This document shows, in pieces, positions 1 to 13,033 of a stretch of DNA of 64,000 nucleotides. A program made the translations under genes and the position numbers. This DNA is from Bactericera cockerelli (taxonomy: Eukaryota; Arthropoda; Insecta; Hemiptera; Triozidae): the NCBI GenBank assembly GCA_024516035.1, contig CM044955.1, positions 12,344,009-12,408,008 on the forward strand, given 5' to 3'. The notes beneath the pieces are model-generated. The model was not told the origin of the DNA. It did no database searches and worked only from the letters and a program-made list of their open reading frames with translations. Every line of letters begins with the position of its first letter. Position 1 is the stretch's first letter.

Positions 1-1984
1 ACATTGAATCTCGCATGCGATTTTATGTTGCAAGGGGCGGATAGAATGTTGAACGTTTCAACATAAAAACGGAATAACCAATATACGAGAAAAACATTAA
101 AATATTTATGTCAATTATTCTTCAGATGAGGAGATATACAGGGCTTGAAGTACACCAGGAAGGCTATCTAGGATTTCTTGGCAGAAGTTTTCAGTTTTAA
201 GGCTATTTTGCTGGGTAACTATAACAGAATGATAAGTAATCCCTGTTTTAATGTACTTTTTTGAATAGCATAATAAGGTACTTTGTAGAAAATTAAAAGC
301 AAATAGTCTAAGTAAATGATTTATAGAACAAAGTAATACAAAGTAAAATTTGTTTGTCAAGTGGTAGAAATATAGGCAGCTATTTTTAGTATTATTATTA
401 ACTAAAACATTGATGCTCATTCTAACTACAAAGTAAAACTAGGAATTTTACGAAAATTTTAGACTGAGAAAACACATAAATTATGTAGAATCATCAGTAA
501 TATAAGCTTTTGAAAGTACTTTTAAATGCTAAATCAATGCTGAGTTTCTACGCCTAGTAATTAGCCGACGCATACAAGTCACTTCAGTACACAAAAAGCA
601 CCTCTTTGACTAAAAATACTTTACTACTCCTTTGTAGAATTGCCAAATAGGTTAGAATAATAATAATAATAATATAGAAAATCTTATAAGGGCAAAGTTT
701 ATAAGTAAAGCTATTAAGGTTATACGACTATATACGTCTTCATGAGCCTCAGCCGCACCCTATATAAGCAAGGTAAATAATAACTATATTACTCTTCAAT
801 GTATAGAGCAATATCTGCATAACGCCCATAATATGTTTTTATCTCATAAAATTGAACGCTATGATTTTCGCAATGATTTATACCTCGCTAGTAATTATTG
901 CTATTATTTCATGAAACTCGCCATACAGTCGATGTACCAGGGCTCTGAGTCTGGTACCTACACCTTTATTTTGAAATGGGGGGCTTGTACTCCACATGTA
1001 ATGAGAGACTGTCTCACAAGCTTTTGCTCTGGATGACTTTTAGTAAGCATGATTTGAGGAGCATATGTACAAAAATGAATATCTCCAAAAATACAAAAAT
1101 GGAGTTAGGAATAGATTCTAACAATTTATTCGGAGCGGAATTCAAAAATTAAACAATAAACAAGCTTACTCGATCACATGCCATAGTAATTGCGCTTTCA
1201 AAAGGACCGTATCAATCAAATCTGAACAGATCCATACTTGTTTCTATATTGTTTTACTTTTCATTATATTACTTTTTCCTTCATACTGAAAATTCATATT
1301 TTCGGAGATGTTCCATTTGTTGTAGCTCTCAAAATGAAGAAACAACTGATGTTTTGACCAGAAAACCACCTTCAGACGATAGTCCGCATACTGGTCCAGT
1401 AAAAATAATAAACTATAACCAACCATTAAACTATAAGCAGTATAATATGCATTTAGAAATCATTGAAACAAATGAAATCAGTGAAACATAAAAATCATAT
1501 GAGATGGGAATTACTGCGAAACTTTATTTGTAGTTGGTCAGTTGTCAGATAAAAGCATTACCATTCTGCAGCGCAAAATACAAACATTAGGTTTGTTTCA
1601 AACACAACAAAAGTTCATTAAAATGCACCCAGTGCCCAATATGTAGATAAAATTTCTGCATAAAGGTGTGAATGGGAAGGCTATGGTCAAATTTGAACAA
1701 AAACATAATGAAAACAACGCGAATATTATCGTTATGCTATTATAATTACCCACAGCCTCGTTACTGAAGCAATAAGCAGTGTTTCCTATAGAAATACAGG
1801 GTGTAATTGTGGCATTAATACTATGCAGAAAGAGAAGTGGGCCGATTTACATACAGCACTTTATATCTGCTTCAGCTCTTTATACTATCTGTCTAGTGTG
1901 GTGGGTACACCCTTTTTGAGCATGTAATGTAAATAAAATTCTGAAACCAGCCTGAAACAGGCAATATGTGAAATTTGTGGCGTG

Positions 1985-2035
1985 TGAGTTTCGGGGTTAA
2001 GTGGCAGAGAATGCCTGAGGCATTAACTTCGCCCC
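1985..2035 (+). repeat. Fragment resembling the 3' body of a tRNA-derived SINE (family A)
   Basis: The pattern 'GGGTTAAGTGGCAGAGAATGC...GCATTAAC...' resembles the body of the SINE copy at 26936-26985 (GGGTTAGGTGGTAGAAAATGC...GCATTAACC). No tRNA-like head is recognisable next to it, so it would be a truncated, diverged copy. The assignment rests on similarity by eye over about 45 bases. Confidence 0.4.
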
Positions 2036-5000
2036 GGATTACAACACAATTGTAATTAATATTGACATCTTCAAAAAAATTGTACATACTTCTAAGTTTT
2101 TTTTTAATTTATTGTTATTTTTTTGTTGATGATTGTTTTGTAAAAAAATAAAGTGTAAATAAATATACTTGAGTAGCTACTGCTCCTCATTTGATTTGGC
2201 GAAACTCGAGGCTCGAAAATGTATTCAAACACTGAAACACGTATCGCAAACTATGGCAAACCCATCATCAACCCATCATCAAATACAGTAAAAAATCACG
2301 AGTTGACACACTGTATGCAACAGATTTCGATACTCTTCTAATAGTAAATCAAAATGTTTGCACAGTAATAATAATTTCCAATAATAAACTGATAATTACT
2401 ATGGCAGGAGGAATATCGCGATGATGATATGGAAACCTTTTGTTCAAATATGTTGCGATGGGGGGGCCCATGAGGCTTTTGCAAACAATATTGAAGTCAA
2501 CTTTTAGTGTTATGACGCCGTGAATGTATAATTGCAAGTATAGGATAAAATGAATGAAATTAGTTGTGTAATATTTTTCGCCAAATAAATGACTTAGGTC
2601 CATTAATCCATTATACACACAAGACTTGTAAAAACCGTATTTCGGTGCAGAGAGGTTAATCCTTGGTCCAACATTTCGAAATATGGAAAAACGTCAAAAG
2701 AGTGGTTATATTCTATGGAAATAAACTTTCAATTAAACGCAAGACTTGATGAACATATTGAGCTATTGTCCGCTGTTCTCCACCTCCTAATACAAGCAAA
2801 GCGCAAATATAAACTTCCTAAAATTAGTTTAAAAATCAAATTCATGCCATTAAACAAATCATTCTTTTTTGGGTTTCTGTCAGATTGAGCCTCCCCTTGA
2901 GTTTTGGTGAACAGACCGACACAGCATAATACATTCAACAATAACATTGAGACAATACCAGCCAAACTGAGGTGTGATAATGTTAATGAAACAAATGCCA
3001 GGCTCGATGTAATTAATATTCATAATACACAAGACAGAGCTAACAATATCACAGATATGATGAATCCTCCCTCTCCACTACCCGTAATGAGATAATAACA
3101 CCGCAGAGCACAATAGTCGGTTCAGGAGAAATATAATTTCTTCAGAACCGAAAAGTTATTTTCACACTTTGGTTTGGTATTGCATTACCTACTGAAAAAA
3201 AATTGAGACTAATTTTCTAAGCTTCAAGTTTAGAAAATTAAAATTGAAAGATCAGTTGAGAACAACCAAAATAAGACATGACTTTAACTGGGACTTAATG
3301 ATTTCTGTATTAGGCTTACAGAGTACATCAAAGTAAAAAATCCTTAGTATTGAATAGTCATGAGGACAGACACGATGGTAATAGACAGACCTTGCAAATC
3401 GTCTTTAAAATTCCACCTTTAGTAAAATCAATTAAATTAGTCTTCATGCTTTGACGACTTACATAGAGCTGGAGATGACGATCAATGTGAAGAACACAGA
3501 TTCGCGACCAATGTTCCCCACGCTAACCAACAGGAATTACTCTACATTGCATCTGTTCTATCGAGTTTCAAGCTAATAATTTTATACTCAACAAAGCCAT
3601 TCCTCACCTAACTCATCGTAAAAGCTTAATATTTCGTAATGAGATAATCTGGACTGCATCCGAAGCAAAAACAAAAACAATAGCCTTACCAACACAATAC
3701 CCAATGTCCAATCATGCACAGACAAATGTAAACGGACATTCAATGCCAGGGGAGGGGATGTCAAATGTCGATAAAATTTAAATTGAAGTTAATTTATTCT
3801 TGTTTATGGAAATGCTACAGTGTGCATTCGCCTTGACATAAAAGGCTTTTGTTATTTAGAGTCTGGTCAATGATTGTGACAAAGATTTAGTTGGAAGCTT
3901 TTGAGTTTGTAGTTGATGACTTGATTGTACAACCCTCATGCTGGTATGAATAAGTGCACTCACTGTCCGTAGGTATGTCGACTATGTATGTGGGCAGAGG
4001 AAGGAATTTTCTTCGGACAGAATATTGAACAAAAGATATTATGGTGATTTGAAGTAACCAAGGTTTCTGTAAACAAGCTTTATTGTAAAATGTACAACCC
4101 ACGAAAATGTTCTTGGATTTATCATCAAAATTAATCCATATAAAGACTAAATGATTAACACGAGTTTTTCTCATTTATTATCTGGTTTGGATAATGCTGA
4201 TCAATACAGTTCACTAGTATTTTTTTCTTCAGTCGAGGAATCTTTGTTTTTAAGAGGATTTTTTTTCTCTCCAGTTTTTCAGACTCATACCATCATACCC
4301 ATTGCATAAATGATTTCAGCAGGTCATACTAGATGTACTGGTACCTATTGAACATAGTATGACCTGTCTACATTTACTATTTCTACTTTTGAGGTCTTTT
4401 CCAAAAATAATTTAACAATAAATTGTATTAAATCCTACATGTAGGCTGTGGAAAGCTTCGTATATCTTATGTACCTCTATATAAGTACAAATAAATAAAT
4501 AAATAAATACGCACACACATTTATTCAGTAATATATAGGAGCATTTACTTTCTCATTTCTTGTATTAAATTTCTTCTTTGTATTATTACCATGAAATTAA
4601 ACTCTCTTCTGTGTGTTCTCCCAAAGGTTTTGTTTCGTTTATATTTATGATATTCCTTTTCTTTTTCAAAAGAAAACTTTAACTTGAGACCAAGATTGAA
4701 AAATTCTCTTTATACATCTGATACAATACATGTATGTTGGTACGTACATATGTTTATGTATAGAAACATTCATTCTTTAGAAATTCTTCATTTTAAAGCG
4801 TCGAAAGACTGGGATCAGGGCTTTGTCAAGGAGAATGTTTTTCGTTAAAAATTTGAAACGTATGCTCAAAACATAAATAAAATAGAACTGTCCCTATGGG
4901 TTTATATGTAAAATACGTATACTCTAAAATTGTGAGTATAGGTAATTTTAATATTAAAATTAGAATATTTCAAATAATTTCAACGGCATGTGATTATTAG

Positions 5001-6417
5001 TACATTTTTTCACATAACTTGGCACTTTTCATATATCCTAATCCAACAGACATTTTCCGTTTGGTCATATTCACGTTCAATATTATTTATTTTAATCTTC
5101 CATACTTGCTCCCGCCTCCCGTTAATTCCCTGCCGAGGTCTACGTCATCAGTTATTCCATCTTCCGTCTGCATAATTAAAACTGATATTCAGAGCTTTCC
5201 ACGGCGCAAGATAATTACAAGTCGAAGAAATGAAAACTGATGAAAACCATAATTAAATCATTCAGATGGAGAAATTATCAAGAGGTTGAGGCGAACATAT
5301 CGGGAGTCGGGACTGAGGTTACTTTAATTACAAGACGGGTAGCTTTCTTAAATTATCTCCTTAGAGTATGTACAATGTACATTTATACATTCCAGAATGT
5401 TTCCGAAAGCGGAAAATATGTTTCTGGAACGGAGTGAAACGGTGAAGCTTGCTCCACTTGAAGTATCCCTTACATAACGAAGATTTCTATCCATTCTATA
5501 CTACACTTGTTCAACATGTCATGCTCTTCTGTATTACAGGAATGAGCGTGTTATTGTAAATAATTTCTCAGGCAGTTACTTTTGAATTCTGCTATAGGCC
5601 CCATGCTCCATAGGGGTGACAGAGGGCTTATTATTATTATTATTATATAGGCCCCACTATCAGGCAACGAGTGGGATAGAGGGTACGGACCCAATATTTG
5701 AAGTTGTAATACAATAGAGTAAAAACAGCAATATTTGAATGTCTTACTTTCAATTACTTGTGAACGCCAATTAGAAACTCTGAGAAATTGCCACCACCAG
5801 GAGAAGTTTCTGTCTCCCAGGTACTCCAACACGAGCGGCGACCAACATTGTAACACTCGTCACCCTCAAGTGTCACGAATAGAGTACAGCAACCTTCCAC
5901 GCAATAAAACAATATGTCACTTTTAACACACCACTAAAGATAGCGAAAGAAAACAGTGAAAATACAATATTTATCGTACATTATGATAACAAGGCTAGAT
6001 GATAGTTTCTAAACACATTCAATATTATCTCCATCTGTTAATATTTACTTTGATATCATATGTACATTTCACTGAATCCGCCATATGTAGAGCACAGAGC
6101 TCAAACAATATTAAAGCTTATCTTGCACCTCACACACTTCTTTCGTCACCGTTTTATAGCGTTCATATACACTTAATTCCCCGCTTTTATCTGTATTGGA
6201 AATATTTTTATTTTTCAAAGGCGACTTTTGTTCACATGACATTAAACAAGTAGATCGATGCCTTTGACATATCTGAACACTAACTTTGTTCTTGGCTTTC
6301 ACAGCAATTCTATAGCTATAGAGCTCTTTAACCTAGATTATAAATGATTATGAAGAGAGATCTTCTTTAAAACTGTACAAAGATACATTTTGTAAGCCCG
6401 TGAAAAATCATTCTTTC

Positions 6418-6585
6418 TTACTTACTGTCAGGCCATTTGAAGCCTAGACGACTTTTTGTCTCGTCTACAGTGTGCCTTCAAAATGTTCTGTCTTGAGAAT
6501 TCTCCTGATTAAGTCCAATCCTTGTTATGACTTTCATTACTCGGTCTTTCCATCCAAGCTTTGGTCCTCCTCCTCTTCTTGTTCT
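6418..6585 (-). pseudogene. LINE reverse-transcriptase C-terminal relic
   Basis: Reading the minus strand from about 6585 gives a frame with G-P-K-L-G-W-K-D-R-V, then R-I-G-L-N-Q-E-N-S-Q-D-R-T-F-stop-R, and ending K-W-P-D-S-K-stop at 6418. This matches the C-terminal tail seen in RTE/craftsman-type LINE endonuclease-reverse transcriptases, where a GRPxxRWxDxV block is followed about 15 residues later by an AQDRxxWR block. The tryptophan expected in the second block is a TGA stop here. Nothing upstream in the same frame extends it to catalytic RT motifs, so it is a 5'-truncated dead copy, as is typical of LINEs inserted by target-primed reverse transcription. The LINE clade is uncertain. Confidence 0.6.
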
Positions 6586-8387
6586 CATTGTTCAATATTT
6601 CTCTGCTTGTTCTAGCATAATCAACAATTTGATGGACGACAAGAGCAGCAGCATGTTTCAACACAAGTAAGGGATGCGCATTAGCAAAACCTACAGTTCC
6701 ATGCCTACTTCGCTCCTTATTTGTGTAGATTTACGCTAAGGTGCCTATCATGCGTCTCTTTGCAAGTTCTGATCTCCAGTGCCAGACACTAAAGCAACCA
6801 CAACAAAAGAGAGCAGACTACTCGACAAAGTACCACTATCTAAATATGATAATAAAATTAATATTCTGCACCAAGGATACTGGATTGAAGTTAAAATATC
6901 AGATTGCATCAGTGTTGTGTTTAATGCAGTGATAAATATTATTAATTAACTGTTGTCTATGCGGTAGGTAAATGCACCGACGACTCTGCTCGTATGCACT
7001 CTACGTGCAGTAACAATCATTTCCCTGCATTTTTAGCGTAGCGGGGCCTCAAAGATCTTGGTGTTTTTTTATGATGGTGTTCATTCATTCTCAAGTTTTG
7101 TGCTTTTTTGTGCATGACTGCACTAACTCGCAGTTTCAATAGGAAGTGGTTCATTAGTGGGTATATGAGCTACTGTGGGGTCCTACAAACTGCTAGGTAT
7201 GTTGTTCTAATGTACGTTATGGAGATGGTACAATTTTGGACTAAAGATATTTTGTGATAGGAGAAATTATTTTATAAGACACTAAAAGTGGATGAACAAG
7301 ATGAAAATTCTCTGTACATTAGTAATATTGAAAATGATTAAATTATGAAGGTTCAAACGGGAGCTATTCACTAAGAGTATGAGCAGCTCAAATTAATATT
7401 TGACGATATTAAACTAAAGAAAACAGATGACGTAAATGTAACATCATAATCACGGAATTGAAGGCAAAGACAAGCAAAATCAGAAAAAAAACACTTATAG
7501 TCAAAATACATAGAATATCAAAAAAATTAAAGCTAACTATTTAAGTTTCAAACTTGACAAATAATGTATTGTAAAATCCCAGTTCCGCCCTCCAAAACTA
7601 ATATTTGAAAAGAATTTCAAAGCAGTAAATGTCAGAGTGATAATGATCTTAGAAACCGTTCTCCGAGGAAACAAAAGCAGGAAATGATATGAATGGGGCA
7701 AGAATAAGAAACATTCATGAGGCTTGTCTAGCAATGTACTAATAAATGGTTATTAATTTGTCAAAAATACTTTTGTGTTAAACTAGTCCATGTGCGTGTT
7801 TAATCTACCTATGTGGGGCAGTGTACACAAGACATAATTGTTCAGTTCATAAAATTTTGGACACTTATAATAAGACTACATACTGATGAATGATGATGTG
7901 GACTATCTGAAAATTATTAAGGTACATAAAATAATGTTGATCTCTCGCAATATGAGAATGGATTGAAAAATGATTAATGCAGCTAGCTGGTAATGATGCC
8001 TTCATTGAGGATTACACTTTCAAAGGTATAAAAATAGACACCATTGAAAGGCAAATTAACTTTTCTTCTTAGTTTTCCTTATGCTATCGGCAAGATCAAA
8101 GTAAATCCATGTGATTAAATCATAGACATAGCGTCTATTTGAGATTATATCTAGCTTTTGTTCATTCATTTAAATCTACATTCGCGTCAACCTATTTATA
8201 ATATTTGAATAGTTATTCTCTCATGCACAGTTTTATTACATGTGTATCCGTTTGATGTTACTTGTAGTTCTAACCTTTCGAATGATGAGGACAACTTTCT
8301 TGATCCAGTGCCGTCTGATAATAAATTTTATGAATTCAATCTTCATAAAAAATCGTTCTGAGGCTTGTAGCCTTGATCACATCAAGG

Positions 8388-8892
8388 CAGTGGCGGCTCG
8401 TCGGGTGAAGACACTGAAGACATTTTCACCTAATTTTGAACAGTGAAAACACTACTCATAATCCCTTGAACATGGCACAATTGATCCAACTCAAGAAAAA
8501 AAAAAAAAAAAAAAAAAAAAAGAGTAAGCTTTGTGTAAAATAGATCAATGCTGCTTAACATTTCATGTTACTTTCCAAGGAGAACACCAAATGTGAAGAC
8601 AATTCGAAATTGTCTTCAGTTGTCCTTGAATCAACCAATCAGAGTTGAGTATTTCCAAGTAGGTATCATGAAATATTAGGCAAGAACTATATCTATGTAA
8701 TATGCTACTGAGGACAGTCTTCAGTTGTATTCAGTTTACATTATCTACACGACCTCATACGAAATGTCACGAAGCCACATACCATGCGCGATGTCACGTG
8801 TTTTTGATATTAACATTGTTGCCAGTAGCATTATGCCAGACCTAGGAAAACCAGTCAATGATTTAGCCTCCCATATCTAGCACAATCTTGTA

Positions 8893-8923
<31 letters not shown>

Positions 8924-10556
8924 TAATAGTAATAACGTAGGCGTTAGGAAAGCAGGATTTTGTGTCAGGAATTTTGGATATTATTTCTCATTTTTTGGGT
9001 TCTAGTTTTATACATAGTTCCTAAACGATAGCTGATACCAATAAATTTTAACTACTTAATATGTATCTTGTCAACTATAGTGTTAAAAAGGACATCTCGA
9101 TTGAAGTCAAATCTCGGAAATAATTATTTAATGTAGGTACCGAAATTGAGCCAAATAAGATAATCTTTTATCTAGTTGTTCCAAGAAGTTTTTAAATAGG
9201 GACAATTTTGGTCCTGTTTAAGATCCTGACTATGAAACCACTTTTAAAAAAAAAAATCATGAAATTAGACGTTTTGAAATGAAATTCTCAAAAGAAAATT
9301 CTGTTTAGGCGGTGTAGTATTATTTTTTTAAATAAATAAATACGTCTTACATGATTTGAGGGATTTCTTTAAATTTAAAATATAGCTCTTGAAGTTTGTA
9401 GAAATTTAGCAATGAAATTAACTTGGCAACATTGTATCTCTTATCTTTAGAATGTAAACAAAACTTGTAGCGCACTTTTTAAATTTTATTAGATTATTTT
9501 CAAATCTTTTCAACGGTAATCAAGTGACTTTTAATTGGTGTAACTAGTTAATAAAGTTATTTCCCAGTATTTGATACAGGATAGAAACATTATTCCTACC
9601 TGATCTGACCTGTGCTTTTCATAATAAGTTGAATATGAAGTAGCTATGTACTTCTTTCAGTGTCAGAAATAACATTATAATTATGCAGGTTGCAGGTAGC
9701 TAAGCACACAGCTTCCAGTGAAGTACTTAAAATTATAAGGCAATATCTGTGTTTTTCATAAATAGTCATTTAAACATCAATGGTAACACAAATTTAAGCT
9801 GATTTTATATTTGTAGTAAGTATGTTTTCTTAGATTTATTTTGTAATCTGGTGGTGGATTTTCTTCCAGTTTTGGATTGTAATTTTTAGTCTTCAACTAA
9901 CTTTCTTTCCTTCCCAGTTCTAACCCCTCTTTAAAATGTTGTACCTACCTATCTACTGAGGTATAATCCTAATATTTTTATTTTAATTCCTTTTTACCAA
10001 CTTTTAGTTAATATTTTTTATTAAGATGAATAAATATTTTTTATTAAGATGAATAATTAATAACAATATTTCAAAGAAACAATGAGATTCCCACAAAATC
10101 ATGGGGTTCAAACATTGAAAGTAACCCCATTCAGATTAAGAAGTAATGAGGATAAGAAAATATTATGATTACTGGATGTCCAATTTCTCCAATTACTATA
10201 ACCACCACTAAAAAAGTAAAGCAAATGCCTGCCCCACAGCCATACAGTTCAAGCCTGAATGGTTTATGAAAAATGAATGGCTGTGTACCAGCTCAAGTGT
10301 TGATAAATTGTTCTGCTGGCCTTGTTTATTTATTAGGTACCAAGTGTTCTCCAAAAAAAGTACCTATAAAAACTTATATGATGCAAAACTGGTATGAGAG
10401 AAAATCATGCTCTGCAGGGAAACAGCCATAACTTACAATGGGCTGTGTTTATGAGACCATAAGAACTAAGATCTGATAAATTAATAATTTTATTTTTTTC
10501 AATACTTCTGGGTATAATTTGTCTTCACCTAGTCTTGAAGTCAGGAGCCGCCACTG
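8388..10556. mobile_element. hAT-type DNA transposon, non-autonomous, 2.17 kb
   Basis: The left end reads CAGTGGCGGCTC (8388-8399) and the right end is its exact reverse complement (10545-10556), giving a 12 bp terminal inverted repeat. Both sub-terminal regions also carry GGTGAAGACA in inverted orientation. The element is flanked by a perfect 8 bp direct repeat, CATCAAGG, at 8380-8387 and 10557-10564. An 8 bp target duplication is diagnostic of the hAT superfamily. No open frame longer than about 60 codons lies inside, and I see no transposase motif, so it depends on a helper in trans or is dead. Two long poly-A runs (about 8491-8521 and 8898-8923) sit inside, perhaps from nested retroelements. 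Confidence 0.85.
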
Positions 10557-10978
10557 CATCAAGGTAAAAATAGCTGATGAAAGGATGATATAGGAAATTG
10601 ATTTTTTTAGTCCGTGATGGCTGATGCTTGACATTCAAGTGAATGTTTTAGCAGCTATGTTCAACCAATGTATTATTTTGTCATATGAGAGGTAGAATTT
10701 TCTTGAATCTGCAAGGATTTTTCTTCCTTCTCAAGCTATAATTATATTTTAAACATTTACTGACTACGTAACGTAGATGAGTGGGACACGTTTCAAATTC
10801 TGTGTTCGTCAAAAAGAAAATAACTTATCAAATTTTGATTTTTGGTGTGGCGTGCGAGTTAAGAAATTTAAAGCCCAGGAAGCAATCATACTGCTCCAGT
10901 CTACACACATACAGCTTAACTTTCTCCTCAGAAGTAAAAGAAGAAGGAAAATAATCTTAGAAGAAGTACGAAAACTTT

Positions 10979-10981
<3 letters not shown>

Positions 10982-11010
<29 letters not shown>
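10982..11010 (+). repeat. Poly-G run of 29 bases
   Basis: An uninterrupted G tract. It creates spurious poly-Gly and poly-Pro frames on the two strands that should not be read as genes. Length is likely to be unreliable in any assembly. Confidence 0.95.
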
Positions 11011-12016
11011 ATCTCCTGTTGAGAAAATACAACATGCAGGGAATGTTATCAACATGTATATTATTAAATATGCACACAGCTCAAACATAAGCAACAAAAT
11101 ACTAATTAATACCAGCAACTGAATTTCTTGATGAGATTTCAATCCTCCGCAAAGGCATAAGAAAATGGAAAATTTTCTTTCCCTCTCTTCAATCTTATGA
11201 AAACTTCTCATACTTTTCTCAGCATAAGCATACTTTTGGATATGAACAATTTTTAATTTTAACCCTTGTTCGCTTTCAGCGTAAATCATGCATGATCCTT
11301 GCGATTTGGTTTCAAAATGACGAAATCGAGGTACAAAATTGGAATGAAAATGGACAAAAGCCACTTCATCTGCATACTAGAACATGTTAAAACAATAGGA
11401 ATGCAATAATAGGAAGAAAATAATGAAAATATGTTATTTTAAATATTTATATAATTATCAAAATTTGTTGCGACTTGGACGTTTTAGAAATTTAACACCT
11501 GAGTTAGACACCTGAAGCTCGAATGGGGCTAAAGCTCATACACAACATATACAAAATTAGACTAGGTATTATAAAATATTACATGTTCATTAAATATGGG
11601 CAACACTGGTAAGTCTAAGTTCTCCCATGGTGTGATTCCAGCGAAATGAAAAATACTTAATGAACTTTTACCGAAAAACTTTTTCCTCCAAAAATATGAA
11701 CAATTTTCCATCCAAACTTGCAACAATAAATTTTCTGAAAAACTTACTACAATTTTATATCTTTTCAGCAAAACTAAAGCGCTTTACGCATTTCCTTTCT
11801 TTTCCATATTTAGTAAACCTAAAGCTTCTTGTGCTGTAGATGTTTCTCTTGAGTATTTATTCAAATTTATAACTTACTCGAAAGCAACTCAGAATATGAA
11901 CTACGCTTCAAGTACCCCGAAAGTTCAAGCCATTCTATGTGTTATAGACATAATGTACGAACATCATACAACGCTATAAACATTTTAGCAGCTTATACTA
12001 AAAACATTAACTACAA

Positions 12017-12263
12017 TCTTAATATATAAATGTCAAAGACACTCACTGACCACTGACCACTGACCACTGACTGATCATCGCTCTACAGCCCAAACCGTAA
12101 GTCCTAGGAAGCTGAAATTTGGTAGGTAGCTTTGTCTTATAGTCAAGATGTGCAATAAGACGGGATTTTTCGAAACTCCCACTACAACACCTGCCATTGG
12201 CGAAAAAGGATTTTTTTGCTTTCACGGCCATGCCTCGGCCGCAAAGCGGGCGACAGCCGCTTG
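12017..12263 (+). mobile_element. Short non-autonomous Helitron (copy 1 of 2, plus orientation)
   Basis: A 247 bp unit repeated in inverted orientation at 52401-52648. Both copies start TCTTAATATATAAATG preceded by A and end ...CTTG followed by T, with a hairpin-forming GC-rich segment (about GCCGCAAAGCGGGC here) roughly ten bases before the end. A 5' TC, a 3' hairpin, no terminal inverted repeats and insertion between A and T are Helitron hallmarks; the tail CTTG differs from the usual CTRR. Inside, ACTGACC is repeated about three times near 12050-12070. Similarity between the copies stops sharply at these ends, which supports the boundaries. No coding capacity. Confidence 0.75.
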
Positions 12264-12974
12264 TAACCTTATACAAATAGGTGCACCTGGTTCTATGGGG
12301 TATTATACGGATTACTCATGTTCTACAGAATTTGAACAGAGACAAACTTTGAAGATCCCAGTAAGACAATACCTACTTTCACATTATTGTACATTTAAAA
12401 AACACACAACGAAAAAATACACTCTATCATTTGTCAAGAAGTCACAGATGGGAATGAGACATTTTTTTCTTGTTAAAATCCAATTTCCAAAAGTAACTTT
12501 TAAGTAGGTATATTCTTATTTTATTTCATTTGCCTACCGCCGCTCCCTACTGGATAGGAGGTGGCTGTAATATAAACTTCTTTCTTTCATACCCTAATTC
12601 TTTTTTATTTCGCCCTGAGGGATGCTACTTTTGTTCTTATATCATTTTTACTATCATCATCATCTTCATTGATATTAGTAGGTGTACGTTTTGAGGCTTG
12701 TGTTACTCTCAATGATTTTGGTTAGTTTTTTTTTTCAATACGTAAGCGCTTTTATTTAAATGCTAATAATAAGTCTGTTGTACTTAATACTGGATTTAAA
12801 ATATACGGATGAGTCCGTGTCGAATTCCATATTTACCTAAGCCTTTTGTATTTATTATTATTGTAAGAACATGTCCCAAAACTAATTAATAGTTTATTAA
12901 ATACCTAGTTCTAACAGAAAAAATAGAAAATACAGCTACAAAATCCATATATGAGATGCTCCGAGAGCACTTCT

Positions 12975-13033
12975 TCAATAGAAAATGGCGGAAATCATAG
13001 GATATTAGCATGCTGTCCGCCATTTTCTATTGA
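12975..13033. repeat. Inverted repeat with perfect 18 bp arms (miniature element)
   Basis: TCAATAGAAAATGGCGGA at 12975-12992 is the exact reverse complement of 13016-13033, with a 23 base spacer. This could be a very small MITE or a hairpin relic. No target duplication is evident. Confidence 0.7.

Noticed and set aside
2904..3095. Small Asn-rich frame, and similar 60-90 codon frames scattered through the introns
   Set aside because: Lengths are as expected by chance, and there are no homology, splice or codon-usage signals.
10777..11364. Overlapping open frames ending in poly-Gly or containing poly-Pro
   Set aside because: Driven by the poly-G run; no homology, splice context or codon pattern supports them.
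12043..12507. Frames containing GRGMAVKAK, repeated at 52243-52521
   Set aside because: The repeated 'protein' is the Helitron terminal sequence read in both directions, not a conserved gene.
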